Positions 25,669 through 35,225 are shown, numbered from the stretch's first letter. The stretch is 64,000 nt of DNA from Mycobacteriaceae bacterium (GCA_019749805.1 JAIEPH010000033.1:82140-146139), one strand, 5' to 3'. Notes: a model not told the origin generated them from the letters alone. Numbers and translations: made by a program.

Positions 25669-27168
25669 CTACTCCTCCTCGGGCAAGGGGTGGCGGGTGC
25701 GGTCGTCGCGCGCCGGCACTCCGTTCCGTCCGCCCTCCTCTTGGGCGTACAGACCTACGACACGGGCGATGACGCCGCCACTGAGAGCGAGGGCGTCGCG
25801 GTTGATGTTCGCGACCGTGTCATTGGCGGTGTGATAGTTGGGGTCGCACTGCTGATCGGCGGTACCGCCCCATAACTCGACTTGCTCGGGCGTCTTGACC
25901 GTGTCGGAGCCGGTGTCGTAGTTGCCCGCCGGGATCCCCGCGCTGGTGAAGCCGTCATAATCGCTGCGGCCGTCGAAAGGCAGATCTTGCGGCGTCTTGC
26001 CCGCACTCTCAACGGTCTCGACCAAGCTGCGCTCGATCCCGGCTGAGCCTTCGGGAATCAGCAAGTCGTAGTCGAGCTCGAAGTCCGGCGTTAAGGACTG
26101 GTTGGCGTCAGAGGTGAAGTAGCACGCGTTGGGCGAGCCCATCATGTCGAAGTTCAGGTACAGCGCAATGTCTTTCAGTGCCTCGAGGTCCAGCGACTCG
26201 ACGTAGTCATACGACCCGAACAGGCCCTGCTCCTCGCCTCCCCAAAACGCGAATCGCACCGCGTTCGCGACCTGTGGCGACGGGCCCATTTGCAGCGCCG
26301 TCTCCAGCACCGTCGCCACGCCAGACCCGTTGTCGTTGATGCCCGGGCCCGCTTTGACGCTGTCGAGGTGTGCGCCGACCATGACGACGTTGTCCGCGGA
26401 CCCAGTCTTGGTTTGGGCAATCACGTTGCGTGTCTTTATCTGCTCGACTTTGGCTTCCGCGATGACGGTCGCCGTCCCGGTTTCCGGGCGGAGTCTGTCG
26501 CCGTCGGCCTTGGTCACGCTGAGCACCGGAATCTTGATCTCGTCGCTCTCGTCCATGCGACCGCTGAACTCCTCCTCCTCGACGTCGTTCGCAACGACGA
26601 GCGCAACGGCGCCACGTTCGGTGGCTGCTACGGCCTTGTCGGCCAGATCGCAGTCGCCCCTGTCCACCATCACTACGGCACCGGCGACATCCAGATCGCC
26701 GTAATCCCTTTTGGCACATCCCAGGTGCCCGTCCCCAGCGATTACCGCAAATCTGCCCGTGGCCCCCTCGGCAGGACCGGCCCCGCTGTATTCGATCGCG
26801 TGCGCTTCGAAAGGTCTGCCGTTGACGCTCAACGATTCTTTGCCGACGGAGAAGATCCCCATCGTCAACTCCGGAGTATCGACCATGAACCCCTTGTTGC
26901 GCAGCGCTTTAGCCACATACTCGACGCTGGCGTCATAACCGGGAGAACCGGCGACGCGGGTTCCACCGTTGGCATCGGCGATCTTCTGGAGTTCCTGCAG
27001 ATGCGCCATCGTGGCATGCAGGGTGACCTTCGACTCAAGATCATTGGCGAACTCGGTCGCGTTGTTCGTCGGCGCCACTTCCCCTTGACCACGCCCGCAG
27101 CCGCCGGCGGCAACCAGTGCCACGATTGCCGCACCCACGACGATCGCGCGCCGTCCCGTCTTGACCAT
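25669..27168 (-). CDS. lpqL: M28-family aminopeptidase lipoprotein (LpqL)
   Basis: The ATG at 27168 gives a lipoprotein with lipobox 'VAAGGC' near residue 23. A protease-associated insertion with 'VAGAVVMVDRGDCDLADKA' follows. The M28 zinc peptidase motifs are 'GAHLDSVKAGPGINDNGSG', 'WGGEEQG', 'NFDMMG' and the late His in 'NYHTANDT'. This architecture and the N-terminal wording fit LpqL (Rv0418). It should remove N-terminal amino acids from peptides at the cell surface. The C-terminus is acidic and arginine-rich. Confidence 0.9.
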   Translation of the reverse strand: MVKTGRRAIVVGAAIVALVAAGGCGRGQGEVAPTNNATEFANDLESKVTLHATMAHLQELQKIADANGGTRVAGSPGYDASVEYVAKALRNKGFMVDTPELTMGIFSVGKESLSVNGRPFEAHAIEYSGAGPAEGATGRFAVIAGDGHLGCAKRDYGDLDVAGAVVMVDRGDCDLADKAVAATERGAVALVVANDVEEEEFSGRMDESDEIKIPVLSVTKADGDRLRPETGTATVIAEAKVEQIKTRNVIAQTKTGSADNVVMVGAHLDSVKAGPGINDNGSGVATVLETALQMGPSPQVANAVRFAFWGGEEQGLFGSYDYVESLDLEALKDIALYLNFDMMGSPNACYFTSDANQSLTPDFELDYDLLIPEGSAGIERSLVETVESAGKTPQDLPFDGRSDYDGFTSAGIPAGNYDTGSDTVKTPEQVELWGGTADQQCDPNYHTANDTVANINRDALALSGGVIARVVGLYAQEEGGRNGVPARDDRTRHPLPEEE

Positions 27169-27353
27169 GATCGAACAGTAGGGGCGAGACGTCACCCACC
27201 GCAGTCGCTTCGACAGCTCAAACGGGACTGGATCGGTCCTCGTCTGTCGGGGGTTGGATCCGGCCCACCCCGAGCAACGCGACGGCGCGGGTGAAATCCC
27301 TTGAGGACCATGGCGATAGCTGCGCAGCAGCAGGGCCTTCTGCGCCGGCGAGG

Positions 27354-29006
27354 TCAGGCGTCGATATCCAACTCGACCAACACCCTGCGCAACAGCTTTC
27401 CGGTGGCGTTCCGGGGAAGCTCGTCGATGAAGACCACATCGCGGGGCACCTTGTGCCGCGCGAGGTTGTCTTTCACGTACTGTTTGACCTCTGCGCCGTC
27501 CAGGTCGGCGCCGGGCTCGGAAACAATGAAGGCGCGCAACCGCTTTCCGAACTCGACGTCATCGACCCCGACTACGGCCACCTCGGCGATGTCGTCGCGC
27601 TCTTCCAGCAGATTCTCGACTTCCTGTGGGAAGACGTTCTCACCACCGGACACAATCATGTCGTCGTCGCGGCCGTCCACGAACAGCAGTCCGCTCTCGG
27701 TGAAATGACCCATGTCGCCGCTTGACATGTAGCCGTCGAGGATCTGCTTGTTGCGACCGTCGGTGTATCCGGAGAACGGTGCACCGTTGCGGATGAAGAT
27801 CCGGCCGCGGCGATTCGCACCCTCGACCCGTTGGTCGTGCTCGTCGTACAGCACCACCTCGCAGGTCACCGGAGCGCGGCCCGCGGTGCCGGGGGCCGCG
27901 CGCAGCTCGGCGGGGGTCGCGACGGTGGCGATGGCACACTCGGTGGAGCCGTACATGTTGTACAGCACGTCGCCGAAGGTGTCCTGGACGCGGTTGGACA
28001 GGTCGGGGCTCAACGCCGACCCGGCGATCAGGATCACCTTCAATGACGACGTGTCGTACTTGGCGATGACGTCGGGCGGGAGCTCGACCATCCGGTGCAG
28101 CATCGTCGGGACCGCGACGAGCATGTCGGCTTGGTGGTCGGCGATGAGCTTCAAGGTGTTCTCCGCCTTGAAGCGTCGGGCCGTCACGACTTTGTTGCCC
28201 AAGGCTGCGCCGACGGTGTAGGTGGCCCACCCGGTGCTGTGGAAGATGGGCGACACGATAACCATGGTTCCCTTGCGCGGAAACGGGATTCGGTCGACGA
28301 TCTGCGCGGTGGCGAGCGGGGAGACCGCCTCACGGGGCGCACCCTTGGGAAGGCCGGTCGTCCCGCTGGTGAGGATCACCGACCCGCCCGCCTTGCTCGG
28401 CGGGGGAAGCGGGGCCGTGGAGTTCGTCGCGACGATGTCGTCGAGGATCTGCGCACCGGCGGGCACGTCTGCACCGTCGTCCACCCACGTCAGGACACGC
28501 GGCAGATCGGGGGGAAGCGCGTCGAGCAGACCGAGGAACTCACTGTCATGCAGCACGACCGTCACATGCTCGCGTTCGCACACTTCCGCGAATTGCGGCT
28601 TGGCGAAACCGGTGTTCATCAACACCATCCGAGCACCGACCTTGCCGCACGCGGCCATTGTGATGACGAGTCCTCGGTGGTCGCGGCACAACACGCCGAC
28701 GACCGAGCCCGCGGAGACTCCGAGTTTCTGCAACCCGTGCGCCAGGGCCCAGGACTGATCGTCGACCTGTTTATAGGTCAGCGTCCCGCGCTCGTCGACG
28801 ACCGCCGGCAGGTCCGCGTACTTGCGTCCACCCTGGATCGCCATCGTGGCCTGCGGGCCGTAGACGCGCGCAAGCTTGGCGGTCTCGGCGCCGCCACGAA
28901 GGTCCCTGAGGTCGATGATTCCGGTGTCGACGAGCCGCTTCGCCGCCCGGCCCGCTTCGAACGCGTGCTGCAACTTCTGCCGAATGCCGGTCAGCACATC
29001 AGCCAT
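27354..29006 (-). CDS. Acyl-CoA synthetase (FadD2/FadD12-like)
   Basis: This is an adenylate-forming enzyme of 550 residues: P-loop 'SGTTGLPKGAPR', 'NMYGSTECA' (A5), 'SSGDMGHF', 'DDDMIVSGGENVFP' and the catalytic lysine in 'NATGKLLRR'. It activates carboxylic acids to CoA thioesters by way of an acyl-AMP. The N-terminal 'TGIIDLRDLRGG' is a feature I associate with the FadD2/FadD12 branch; the substrate is unknown. The gene is isolated on the minus strand, with a separate small membrane gene upstream. Confidence 0.9.
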   Translation of the reverse strand: MADVLTGIRQKLQHAFEAGRAAKRLVDTGIIDLRDLRGGAETAKLARVYGPQATMAIQGGRKYADLPAVVDERGTLTYKQVDDQSWALAHGLQKLGVSAGSVVGVLCRDHRGLVITMAACGKVGARMVLMNTGFAKPQFAEVCEREHVTVVLHDSEFLGLLDALPPDLPRVLTWVDDGADVPAGAQILDDIVATNSTAPLPPPSKAGGSVILTSGTTGLPKGAPREAVSPLATAQIVDRIPFPRKGTMVIVSPIFHSTGWATYTVGAALGNKVVTARRFKAENTLKLIADHQADMLVAVPTMLHRMVELPPDVIAKYDTSSLKVILIAGSALSPDLSNRVQDTFGDVLYNMYGSTECAIATVATPAELRAAPGTAGRAPVTCEVVLYDEHDQRVEGANRRGRIFIRNGAPFSGYTDGRNKQILDGYMSSGDMGHFTESGLLFVDGRDDDMIVSGGENVFPQEVENLLEERDDIAEVAVVGVDDVEFGKRLRAFIVSEPGADLDGAEVKQYVKDNLARHKVPRDVVFIDELPRNATGKLLRRVLVELDIDA

Positions 29007-29095
29007 CGGGCCTCCTCACCATGTGTTTTGCGAGCACAGTAACAGTCACAAGTTAATGCTGAATCTGTACCTGCACCGCAAACGCCAACACCGAG

Positions 29096-29326
29096 TCAGA
29101 AGTGCGGCACGCTCTCGCGTCCGGCGACCAGGCCCATCGACTCCGCATTGGCGATGACGCGCTCCCAACCGATGACGGCGGCGCCGATGACGGCGACCGC
29201 GGTCGCGAAGACGGCTATCGAAGCCACCGAATGCACCATCTCGTTACTGATGAGGAGGACGCCGGTCAATATGGCGCCGAAAACTGCGGCGAGTGCCGTG
29301 CGCCGCACTGCCATCGAGTCGGTCAT
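29096..29326 (-). CDS. Small membrane protein
   Basis: The 76-residue product has two hydrophobic helices ('LAAVFGAILTGVLLISNEMV' and 'ASIAVFATAVAVIGAAVIGW') and a polar C-terminus. No family is recognised. It lies between the FadD and GGDEF-EAL genes and has acceptable codon use. It may be a genuine short membrane protein. Confidence 0.5.
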   Translation of the reverse strand: MTDSMAVRRTALAAVFGAILTGVLLISNEMVHSVASIAVFATAVAVIGAAVIGWERVIANAESMGLVAGRESVPHF

Positions 29327-29575
29327 AGGACCACTGTGCGTCCGCCGCCTGAGGAAATCCGAAGCGTTTTGTAGGGAAATGCTCTGAAACCTTTCAGGTT
29401 GGACGCCAGCGTCGCTTCCGAAGCCGACCGCACCGTGACCGACACCGCCGCGCGAAATGAGCTAACTGCAGCGGCACGAAACCGACCCATCACCACGATT
29501 TCTGGCAAATACGGTTCAGCAGTGTGATTGGCTGGCCGTTGCATCATTGTCCAATCCCGCAACCCGAGGGTTTAC

Positions 29576-31969
29576 GTGGAGCAACCGAGAGTTCGGCTGA
29601 TCGCGTGGATGGGCGCGGTCTACCTTCTCGGTTATGCGTCGTGGCTAATGTTCGGCTGGGGTGGTCCTGGCGTGATCACCGTTGTCAGCGATCTGGGCTC
29701 TCTGATGGCCGAGGCCTTGGCCGTCGCCTGCGTCATGCTGGCCGTCGCGTCCACGTCGGGCCGGCAGCGCATGGCATGGGTAGCTCTGGCAGCTGGGCTG
29801 GCCAGCTGGTTGGTCGGCGACGCCATCTGGGCGATCTATGAGTTGGGCCTCAACGCGGAGGTGCCGTTCCCGTCGCTGGCTGATCTGTTCTATCTGTCGT
29901 TTTACGTCTGCACGCTCTTCGTGCTGGTGGTTTTGCCGACCGGCAATGCCGGCGTCACGGTCGCCCGCTTGTTCCTCGACGGGCTCCTATTGGCGGTGTC
30001 GTTCTTCGCGCTGGCGTGGGTGTCGGGTCTGGACGACGTCGTAGCGGCGGGCGGAACCGATCCGTTGTCGTTCGCGCTGTCGCTGTTCTATCCGCTGGCT
30101 GACGTCGCATTGTTCACGATGGCGGCGCTCATGCTGTCGCGTGCCGGGCCGGACCAACGGGTCACGATCAGTCTTCTGGCGACTGGCATCGCGGTGGTTG
30201 CCATCGCGGACAGCGTGTATGTGTACCTCAACATCAACGGCACTTACCTGAGCGGCAACTACATCGACATCCTGTGGACGGGCGGGGTGATGCTGATGGG
30301 CGTGGCCGCGCTGGTGGCGGCTCGGGCGCGGTGGCATGTCGTCGATTCACACGACTCAACGCGGGTGGCGGTGTGGGTGCCGTACGTGCCGTTGCTGGTC
30401 GCGGTCGTCCCCAGCGTGTGGTACCTGTTCGGTGGTACGAACACCGGCCCGGTATTTGCCGCACTACTGCTCTTGATGGCGACAGTGTTGGTGCGGCAGG
30501 TGCTGTTCGTCGCCGAAAATCGGCGCCTGCTGGACACGGTCACCGATCAGGCACTGCGCGATCCACTGACGTCGTTGGCGAACCGAGTGCTGTTCGGAGA
30601 CCGACTGGCGCACGCGGTGGCCATGCACGCCCGCGACGGTCGCGACGTCGCCGTGCTGTCACTGGATCTGGACGACTTCAAACTGATCAACGACAGCCTG
30701 GGTCATCCCGTAGGCGACGCAGTGTTGATCGAGGCGGCGGAGCGTCTACAGCGCAGCGTGCGTACCGGCGACACGGTCGCGCGCCTCGGCGGCGACCAGT
30801 TCGCCGTACTGCTCGAAGGCGGCGTCGAACCGGCCATGACTGCGGCCGAACGCGTCCTGGAGGCGTTCGACACCGCATTCTCGGTCGGCGAACAGTCGGT
30901 CGACGTGCGGCCGAGCGCAGGACTGGCGGAGCTGAACCGCACCGTCACGACAGGCTTGACGGCAGAGGAACTGCTCAAGCGGGCCAACGTTGCGCTGTAT
31001 TCGGCCAAGCGCACCCGCACGGGTGGAATCGCGACGTTCAACGAGGACATGAAGCTGGTCGACACCGACGAGGTTGAACCGCCGTGCAGCTCCGGCGCTC
31101 ACGACGCACGGGTGGGCGGCATGCGGCTGTTGAGCGAATTGCGCACTGCCATAGACGATGGCGCGCTGTCTACCGAGTACCAGCCGAAGTACCACATGGC
31201 CACCGAGCGGATCATTGGAGTGGAGGCTTTGGTGCGCTGGCCGCATCCACGGTTGGGCACGCTGCTGCCGGACCAGTTTCTTCCGATCGCACGACAGAAC
31301 GGGTTGATGGGCGCACTGACCGAGCTGGTACTGCACCGAGCGGCCGACGACGCCGCTGCATGGCACGCGATGGGATTCCCAATTCCGTTCGCCATCAACC
31401 TTTTTCCTCCGTCGTTGAACGAGCTCAGCCTGGCGTCGACGGTCGCCGGGGTGATGGCCGACCGCCGGCTTCCGTTCGATCACGTGATCGTGGAGATCAC
31501 CGAGGACCTTGTGCTGAGCGATCCTGAGCGTGCGCGTGAGGTCCTGACTCGGTTGCACGAACTCGGTATTCGAGTCGCCCTAGATGACTTCGGAAGTGGC
31601 TATTCGGCTCTGAACTACCTAATCCAGTTGCCCATTGACGAGCTCAAACTCGACAAGAACCTGGTCGCACCGATCTCGGAGGATCCGCCCGCGGCGATCA
31701 TCGTCCGCAAAGTCATCGAGTTGGCAACGGAACTGGGCATGGTGTGCGTGGCCGAGGGTGTCGAGAACTCGGCGACCGCGGAACTGCTGATCAGCTACGG
31801 CTGCGAGATCGCGCAGGGCTACTACTACAGCCCGCCGGTGACGGCCGAGGCGCTACAACGCATGTTGTCGGCACAGCGCACACCGATAGCGGAGCGGACG
31901 GCAACTCTGGCCGTGCGCGCGCAGTGCGACGAGTCTTCGATACAGCCGTCACCGCAGCGGTTTGCCTAG
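29576..31969 (+). CDS. Membrane-bound GGDEF-EAL cyclic-di-GMP protein
   Basis: About nine membrane helices fill residues 5-305. A GGDEF domain follows ('DPLTSLANRVLFGDRL', signature 'RLGGDQFAVLL'), then a full EAL domain ('VEALVRWPHPRLG', 'EITEDLVL', 'DDFGSGYSAL', 'DELKLDKN', 'AEGVEN', 'QGYYYSPP'). The cyclase signature is GGDQF instead of GGDEF, so synthase activity may be weak or lost while the phosphodiesterase residues look intact. I prefer the GTG at 29576, behind GAGGG, to the TTG at 29528. The membrane part is a likely sensor of an unknown signal. Confidence 0.9.
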   Translation: MEQPRVRLIAWMGAVYLLGYASWLMFGWGGPGVITVVSDLGSLMAEALAVACVMLAVASTSGRQRMAWVALAAGLASWLVGDAIWAIYELGLNAEVPFPSLADLFYLSFYVCTLFVLVVLPTGNAGVTVARLFLDGLLLAVSFFALAWVSGLDDVVAAGGTDPLSFALSLFYPLADVALFTMAALMLSRAGPDQRVTISLLATGIAVVAIADSVYVYLNINGTYLSGNYIDILWTGGVMLMGVAALVAARARWHVVDSHDSTRVAVWVPYVPLLVAVVPSVWYLFGGTNTGPVFAALLLLMATVLVRQVLFVAENRRLLDTVTDQALRDPLTSLANRVLFGDRLAHAVAMHARDGRDVAVLSLDLDDFKLINDSLGHPVGDAVLIEAAERLQRSVRTGDTVARLGGDQFAVLLEGGVEPAMTAAERVLEAFDTAFSVGEQSVDVRPSAGLAELNRTVTTGLTAEELLKRANVALYSAKRTRTGGIATFNEDMKLVDTDEVEPPCSSGAHDARVGGMRLLSELRTAIDDGALSTEYQPKYHMATERIIGVEALVRWPHPRLGTLLPDQFLPIARQNGLMGALTELVLHRAADDAAAWHAMGFPIPFAINLFPPSLNELSLASTVAGVMADRRLPFDHVIVEITEDLVLSDPERAREVLTRLHELGIRVALDDFGSGYSALNYLIQLPIDELKLDKNLVAPISEDPPAAIIVRKVIELATELGMVCVAEGVENSATAELLISYGCEIAQGYYYSPPVTAEALQRMLSAQRTPIAERTATLAVRAQCDESSIQPSPQRFA

Positions 31970-32613
31970 TTGGCCACCGGTGCGTGGGAGCAATCGTGGA
32001 TCAGCAGCGACGTCATCCGTGGATAGAGGATCGCTGGGCCGAGCCATCGCGCAACAAAGCGGCGTAACGTGTCTCCGTCGCGCTGCCGCTGCCCGGGATC
32101 GGTCAAAAGGGACTGCACAGTACGCAAGGTCATCTCGGCAAGTTCACGGAGCGCGGCGGTGTCGAAGCCATGAAGTGTCCAGTCGACGTCCAGGCGTTGA
32201 AACACGGACAAGCAGAACGCGATTGCCGTGTCGGAGGTCAGCGAGGTGACGGCTTCGCCCTCATCTCGCCGGGTCAGCAGGTTTTCCAGCTGCGGATCAC
32301 CGGAGAGGTTCTCGACTCCGAATGAAATGGCCTCGACCACTGCAGTGACCGGGTCGTTGACGCCGCTGACATGTTCTGCAACTTGGTCGATGAATCCGTT
32401 CACGGCACGCATCGCGCTGGCGATGAGCAGCGCGTCGGCGTTGGGAAAATAGCGGTACACCGTCTGGCGAGTGACTCCCAGCCTCCGGGCGACGTCGGCA
32501 AGGCGTATCGCCGCTCCGTGTTCGGCGACCTCCTCGTCTACCGCACTCAGGATGCGCGAAATCGCTTCCTCGTCCGAGGAGGGCGTCGAACCCGCCCAGC
32601 CACGACTACGCAT
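31966..32613 (-). CDS. TetR-family regulator
   Basis: The helix-turn-helix reads 'IRLADVARRLGVTRQTVYRYFPNADALLIAS', a normal TetR recognition region, in a 215-residue protein. Its start overlaps the stop of the P450 gene by eight bases, so it is the second gene of a P450-TetR operon and probably regulates that operon. Its own stop overlaps the end of the convergent GGDEF-EAL gene by four bases. Confidence 0.9.
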   Translation of the reverse strand: MRSRGWAGSTPSSDEEAISRILSAVDEEVAEHGAAIRLADVARRLGVTRQTVYRYFPNADALLIASAMRAVNGFIDQVAEHVSGVNDPVTAVVEAISFGVENLSGDPQLENLLTRRDEGEAVTSLTSDTAIAFCLSVFQRLDVDWTLHGFDTAALRELAEMTLRTVQSLLTDPGQRQRDGDTLRRFVARWLGPAILYPRMTSLLIHDCSHAPVAN

Positions 32614-33859
32614 CCGCCGTCGCCAGCCTTTCGGCCTCGAACTCGATCGGAAGAGTCGTCGGACCGGTCATGCCGAGAAGGGATTTCCACGGGGCCGGGC
32701 CGGCGCGGTGGGGTGCAGGGAGGCGGCGGGTGAGGACTACGAGTGCTTCCGCCAGTTCCCGGCGTGCGAGGTTCGCCCCCAGGCAGTAGTGCGCTCCACC
32801 GCCGAACGTCAGAATCGGCGGAACGTCCTTGCGTGCGATGTCGAAGCGGTCGGCATCGTGGTAGATCGCTGGATCTCGGTTAGCTGCAAAGGTGTTCGCG
32901 AAGACGAATGTTCCTGCCGGGAACGTGTAGCCACCGAACTCGACATCGTCGACGGCGGCACGCGGCACGATACAGGCGGCCGGTGAGTGGCGCATGCTCT
33001 CCTCGACTGCCTGCATCGCGAGCTCGGGGTGTTCGCGCAGCTTCACCCATTGGTCCGGATGCTCGCAGAGCACCTGAATCGACGCCGCCAATTGGTTTCG
33101 CGTCGTATCCGTTCCCGCCATCAAGAAGCCGGCCACCAGCATGCGGAGTTCGTCGAGATTCAGTCGGTCGCCGTCGCTTTCGGCGCGAATGAGCTCCGAA
33201 AGCAGATCGTCGGTCAGATGGTCTCGGCGGTCTGCGACCATACCGTCGACATAGGCGTCGAGTTCGCTCCATGCGCGCATGATCGCGGCCTCATCGAAGT
33301 CGGCATCCGGCTGAAAGTTGAGGGCTTTGAAGACCTCCTCGGTCCAGTCCGAGAACAACTGCCAATCTTCGCGAGGCGCACCGAGCAGTGCACACATGAT
33401 CGGGGTGGGGTAAGGACGCGCGATGTCGGTCACGACGTCGCACCGCCCGGCGTCTGCTACCTGGTCGATCAGACCGTTGACCACCTCGTGGATCGTGTCT
33501 TGGAGACGCGACGTCGCGCGGGGCGTGAAGGCCCTCGAAACCAGTTTGCGCAATCGCACATGTGGCGCACCGTCGAGGCCCAGCAGACTGGTCGCCATCT
33601 TGTCGTACAGCGGGCCAGACGTGATGCCCTGCGCCGCCAGGGTGATACCGGGTGGCAAGCGGAATCTGTTGTCGCGCAATATCTCGCGGGCAAGTTCGTA
33701 CGACAGGATTTCCGGGCCGAGGGGTCCGGTGGCGATAGGCGCGCGCGATTGCGCCGCTCGGACATCGTCGAGGATGTCGTGCGGAGTGGCGGTGAGGCCG
33801 TATTCGAACGTGGGGAGGCCAGCGTCGAAGACGTTGGGTGCGGCGCTGTGCGCGTTCAT
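32606..33859 (-). CDS. Cytochrome P450
   Basis: The protein is 417 residues from the ATG at 33859; the track start at 33931 adds an improbable leader. The I-helix oxygen site is 'MAGTDTTRNQ', the K-helix ExxR is 'EESMR', and the haem loop is 'FGGGAHYCLGANLAR' with the axial Cys. It is a soluble class I P450 that needs ferredoxin. The substrate is not visible. It is co-transcribed with a TetR gene, which hints at induction by its substrate or product. Confidence 0.92.
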   Translation of the reverse strand: MNAHSAAPNVFDAGLPTFEYGLTATPHDILDDVRAAQSRAPIATGPLGPEILSYELAREILRDNRFRLPPGITLAAQGITSGPLYDKMATSLLGLDGAPHVRLRKLVSRAFTPRATSRLQDTIHEVVNGLIDQVADAGRCDVVTDIARPYPTPIMCALLGAPREDWQLFSDWTEEVFKALNFQPDADFDEAAIMRAWSELDAYVDGMVADRRDHLTDDLLSELIRAESDGDRLNLDELRMLVAGFLMAGTDTTRNQLAASIQVLCEHPDQWVKLREHPELAMQAVEESMRHSPAACIVPRAAVDDVEFGGYTFPAGTFVFANTFAANRDPAIYHDADRFDIARKDVPPILTFGGGAHYCLGANLARRELAEALVVLTRRLPAPHRAGPAPWKSLLGMTGPTTLPIEFEAERLATADA

Positions 33860-34227
33860 CGAATTCCTCAACTTCCGCTGGCGGCCGGGCGGACGATCTT
33901 GCGGACATATATTCCAGAAGTGTATGACCACAGTCCCACTCCGGTCAAGGCTCGGCCTTATATCACGAGTTCATACATCCAATAGTTTGCTCTGGTCATA
34001 CGCTTTGTCCGAGAACGTCTGCAAGAGGTTTCTAGCTTCTTGGAGGTCGGCGAGCACCAGCAGATCCGGGTTGCTGATTCGCGGAGCGCATGCTCCATTG
34101 TGTGAACGCGGCCAATACACGGGGACCAGCGAGTTGATGACGGTGACTTCGATACCACGTGTAACGCGTGTCGTCGGACCTGATCGGCATGATGTGTTCA
34201 GTATGGTGAGCGAAAGCGGGAGACAAG
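33860..34227. other. Intergenic region with atypical composition
   Basis: About 370 bases lie between the P450 and HNH genes. Near 33905-33930 an imperfect palindrome (CATACA...TATATG on the minus strand) could be the TetR site. From about 33960 to 34200 the composition is less GC-rich. A minus-strand frame ending at 33971 is open back to about 34230 and reads like protein ('NPDLLVLADLQEARNLLQ'), but it has only a late GTG start at 34120 (49 codons). It may be a decayed gene. Confidence 0.4.
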
Positions 34228-34890
34228 GTGATTGACCGGCTCGAGCGAAGGCCCATTCGTGTCGAGCTTTCGAATGGGGAGATCCGGTATGAAGTTCGAG
34301 CAGCGGTCTACCTCAACGGTAAGAGGAAACGGTTGAGACGACGCTTCAAGACTGCTGTTGAGGCCGATGCATTCTTGGCCCAAACGCCCGAATCATCTCG
34401 AATGAGACGCTACAAGATCCACGATGAGCAGTATCGGGAGGCGGTGAGGCAGTCCGTTTCCTATGCTGGCGCACTCAAGCTGCTGGGGGTCGTGCCAGAG
34501 GGCGGCAACTACCGCGTCCTCCGCCGAGCCATCAAGCGTCTCGCTCTCGATACATCCCACTTCGCCGGGCAGTCCTGGGCGAAAGGCAAGAGGGTTTCCC
34601 ACCGCCTACGACCGATCGAGGACTTCCTGTCGAACGCGTATCCGATTCAGTCTGATCGGTTGCGCCGGCGCCTCATCAACGAAGACATTTTCGAGCCGAG
34701 GTGCTCCGGCTGCAAGCTCGACAGCTGGTTGGACCAGCCGATTCCTCTGGAGTTGGACCACATAGACGGCAACCATCAGAACAACGCGCTGGAAAATCTT
34801 CGACTGCTCTGTCCTAACTGTCATGCGCTTACGCCGACCTTCAGAGGCAAGAACAAGAGCGGCGCCCCCGCACTAGACTCGACCGCCTAG
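34228..34890 (+). CDS. HNH endonuclease-like protein with integrase-like N-terminus
   Basis: The C-terminal third is a clear HNH nuclease: CxxC in 'CSGCKLDSW', then 'LELDHIDGNHQNNALENL' and 'CPNCHALT'. Residues 12-55 ('EIRYEVRAAVYLNGKRKRLRRRFKTAVEADAFLAQT') resemble the Arm-DNA-binding domain at the start of tyrosine integrases, though no recombinase domain follows. Base composition is lower in GC than the neighbours. The stop codon ends one base before a tRNA gene, a common place for mobile DNA. It is probably a remnant or minimal form of an element; activity is unproven. The start is GTG at 34228. Confidence 0.8.
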   Translation: MIDRLERRPIRVELSNGEIRYEVRAAVYLNGKRKRLRRRFKTAVEADAFLAQTPESSRMRRYKIHDEQYREAVRQSVSYAGALKLLGVVPEGGNYRVLRRAIKRLALDTSHFAGQSWAKGKRVSHRLRPIEDFLSNAYPIQSDRLRRRLINEDIFEPRCSGCKLDSWLDQPIPLELDHIDGNHQNNALENLRLLCPNCHALTPTFRGKNKSGAPALDSTA

Positions 34891-34891
34891 A

Positions 34892-34967
34892 GGGGACGTA
34901 GCCTAATTGGCATCGGCGGGGCGCTTAAAACGCCTGACATTTGTGGGTTCGAGTCCCACCGTCCCCA
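34892..34967 (+). tRNA. tRNA with UAA anticodon, short variable loop
   Basis: The 76-base sequence folds into a cloverleaf. The acceptor GGGGACG/CGTCCCC pairs perfectly and the T-arm is GTGGG-TTCGAGT-CCCAC. The anticodon stem GGGCG/CGCCT carries the seven-base loop CTTAAAA, so the anticodon (34926-34928) is TAA. The D-stem has only three good pairs (GCC/GGC). The discriminator is A and CCA is not encoded. UAA reads the Leu codon UUA, yet the variable region is only seven bases, whereas bacterial Leu tRNAs have a long variable arm. Amino acid identity is therefore open. Confidence 0.85.
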
Positions 34968-35225
34968 CCGTCCCAGCGGGTCCTGTTTGACCGACGGAAT
35001 GCCCTCAGCAGCCTGGTGCTGAACCCGCCATGGCCATTACTCTCCCGAAGGTCGGCAGCTTCTCGCAGGTCCCGGTCGCCACCTGAATGATCGGATCAGT
35101 ACCCTCTCAGGCCTCGACCATCTGACGGGCGCCCGCCGTCTTCCGGACTAGCGCCTCCAAGAACTCTCCAAACCACCCAGCCCACTCTCTCTGTCAACAG
35201 CACCAAACCAAGGGAGAGAACAACC

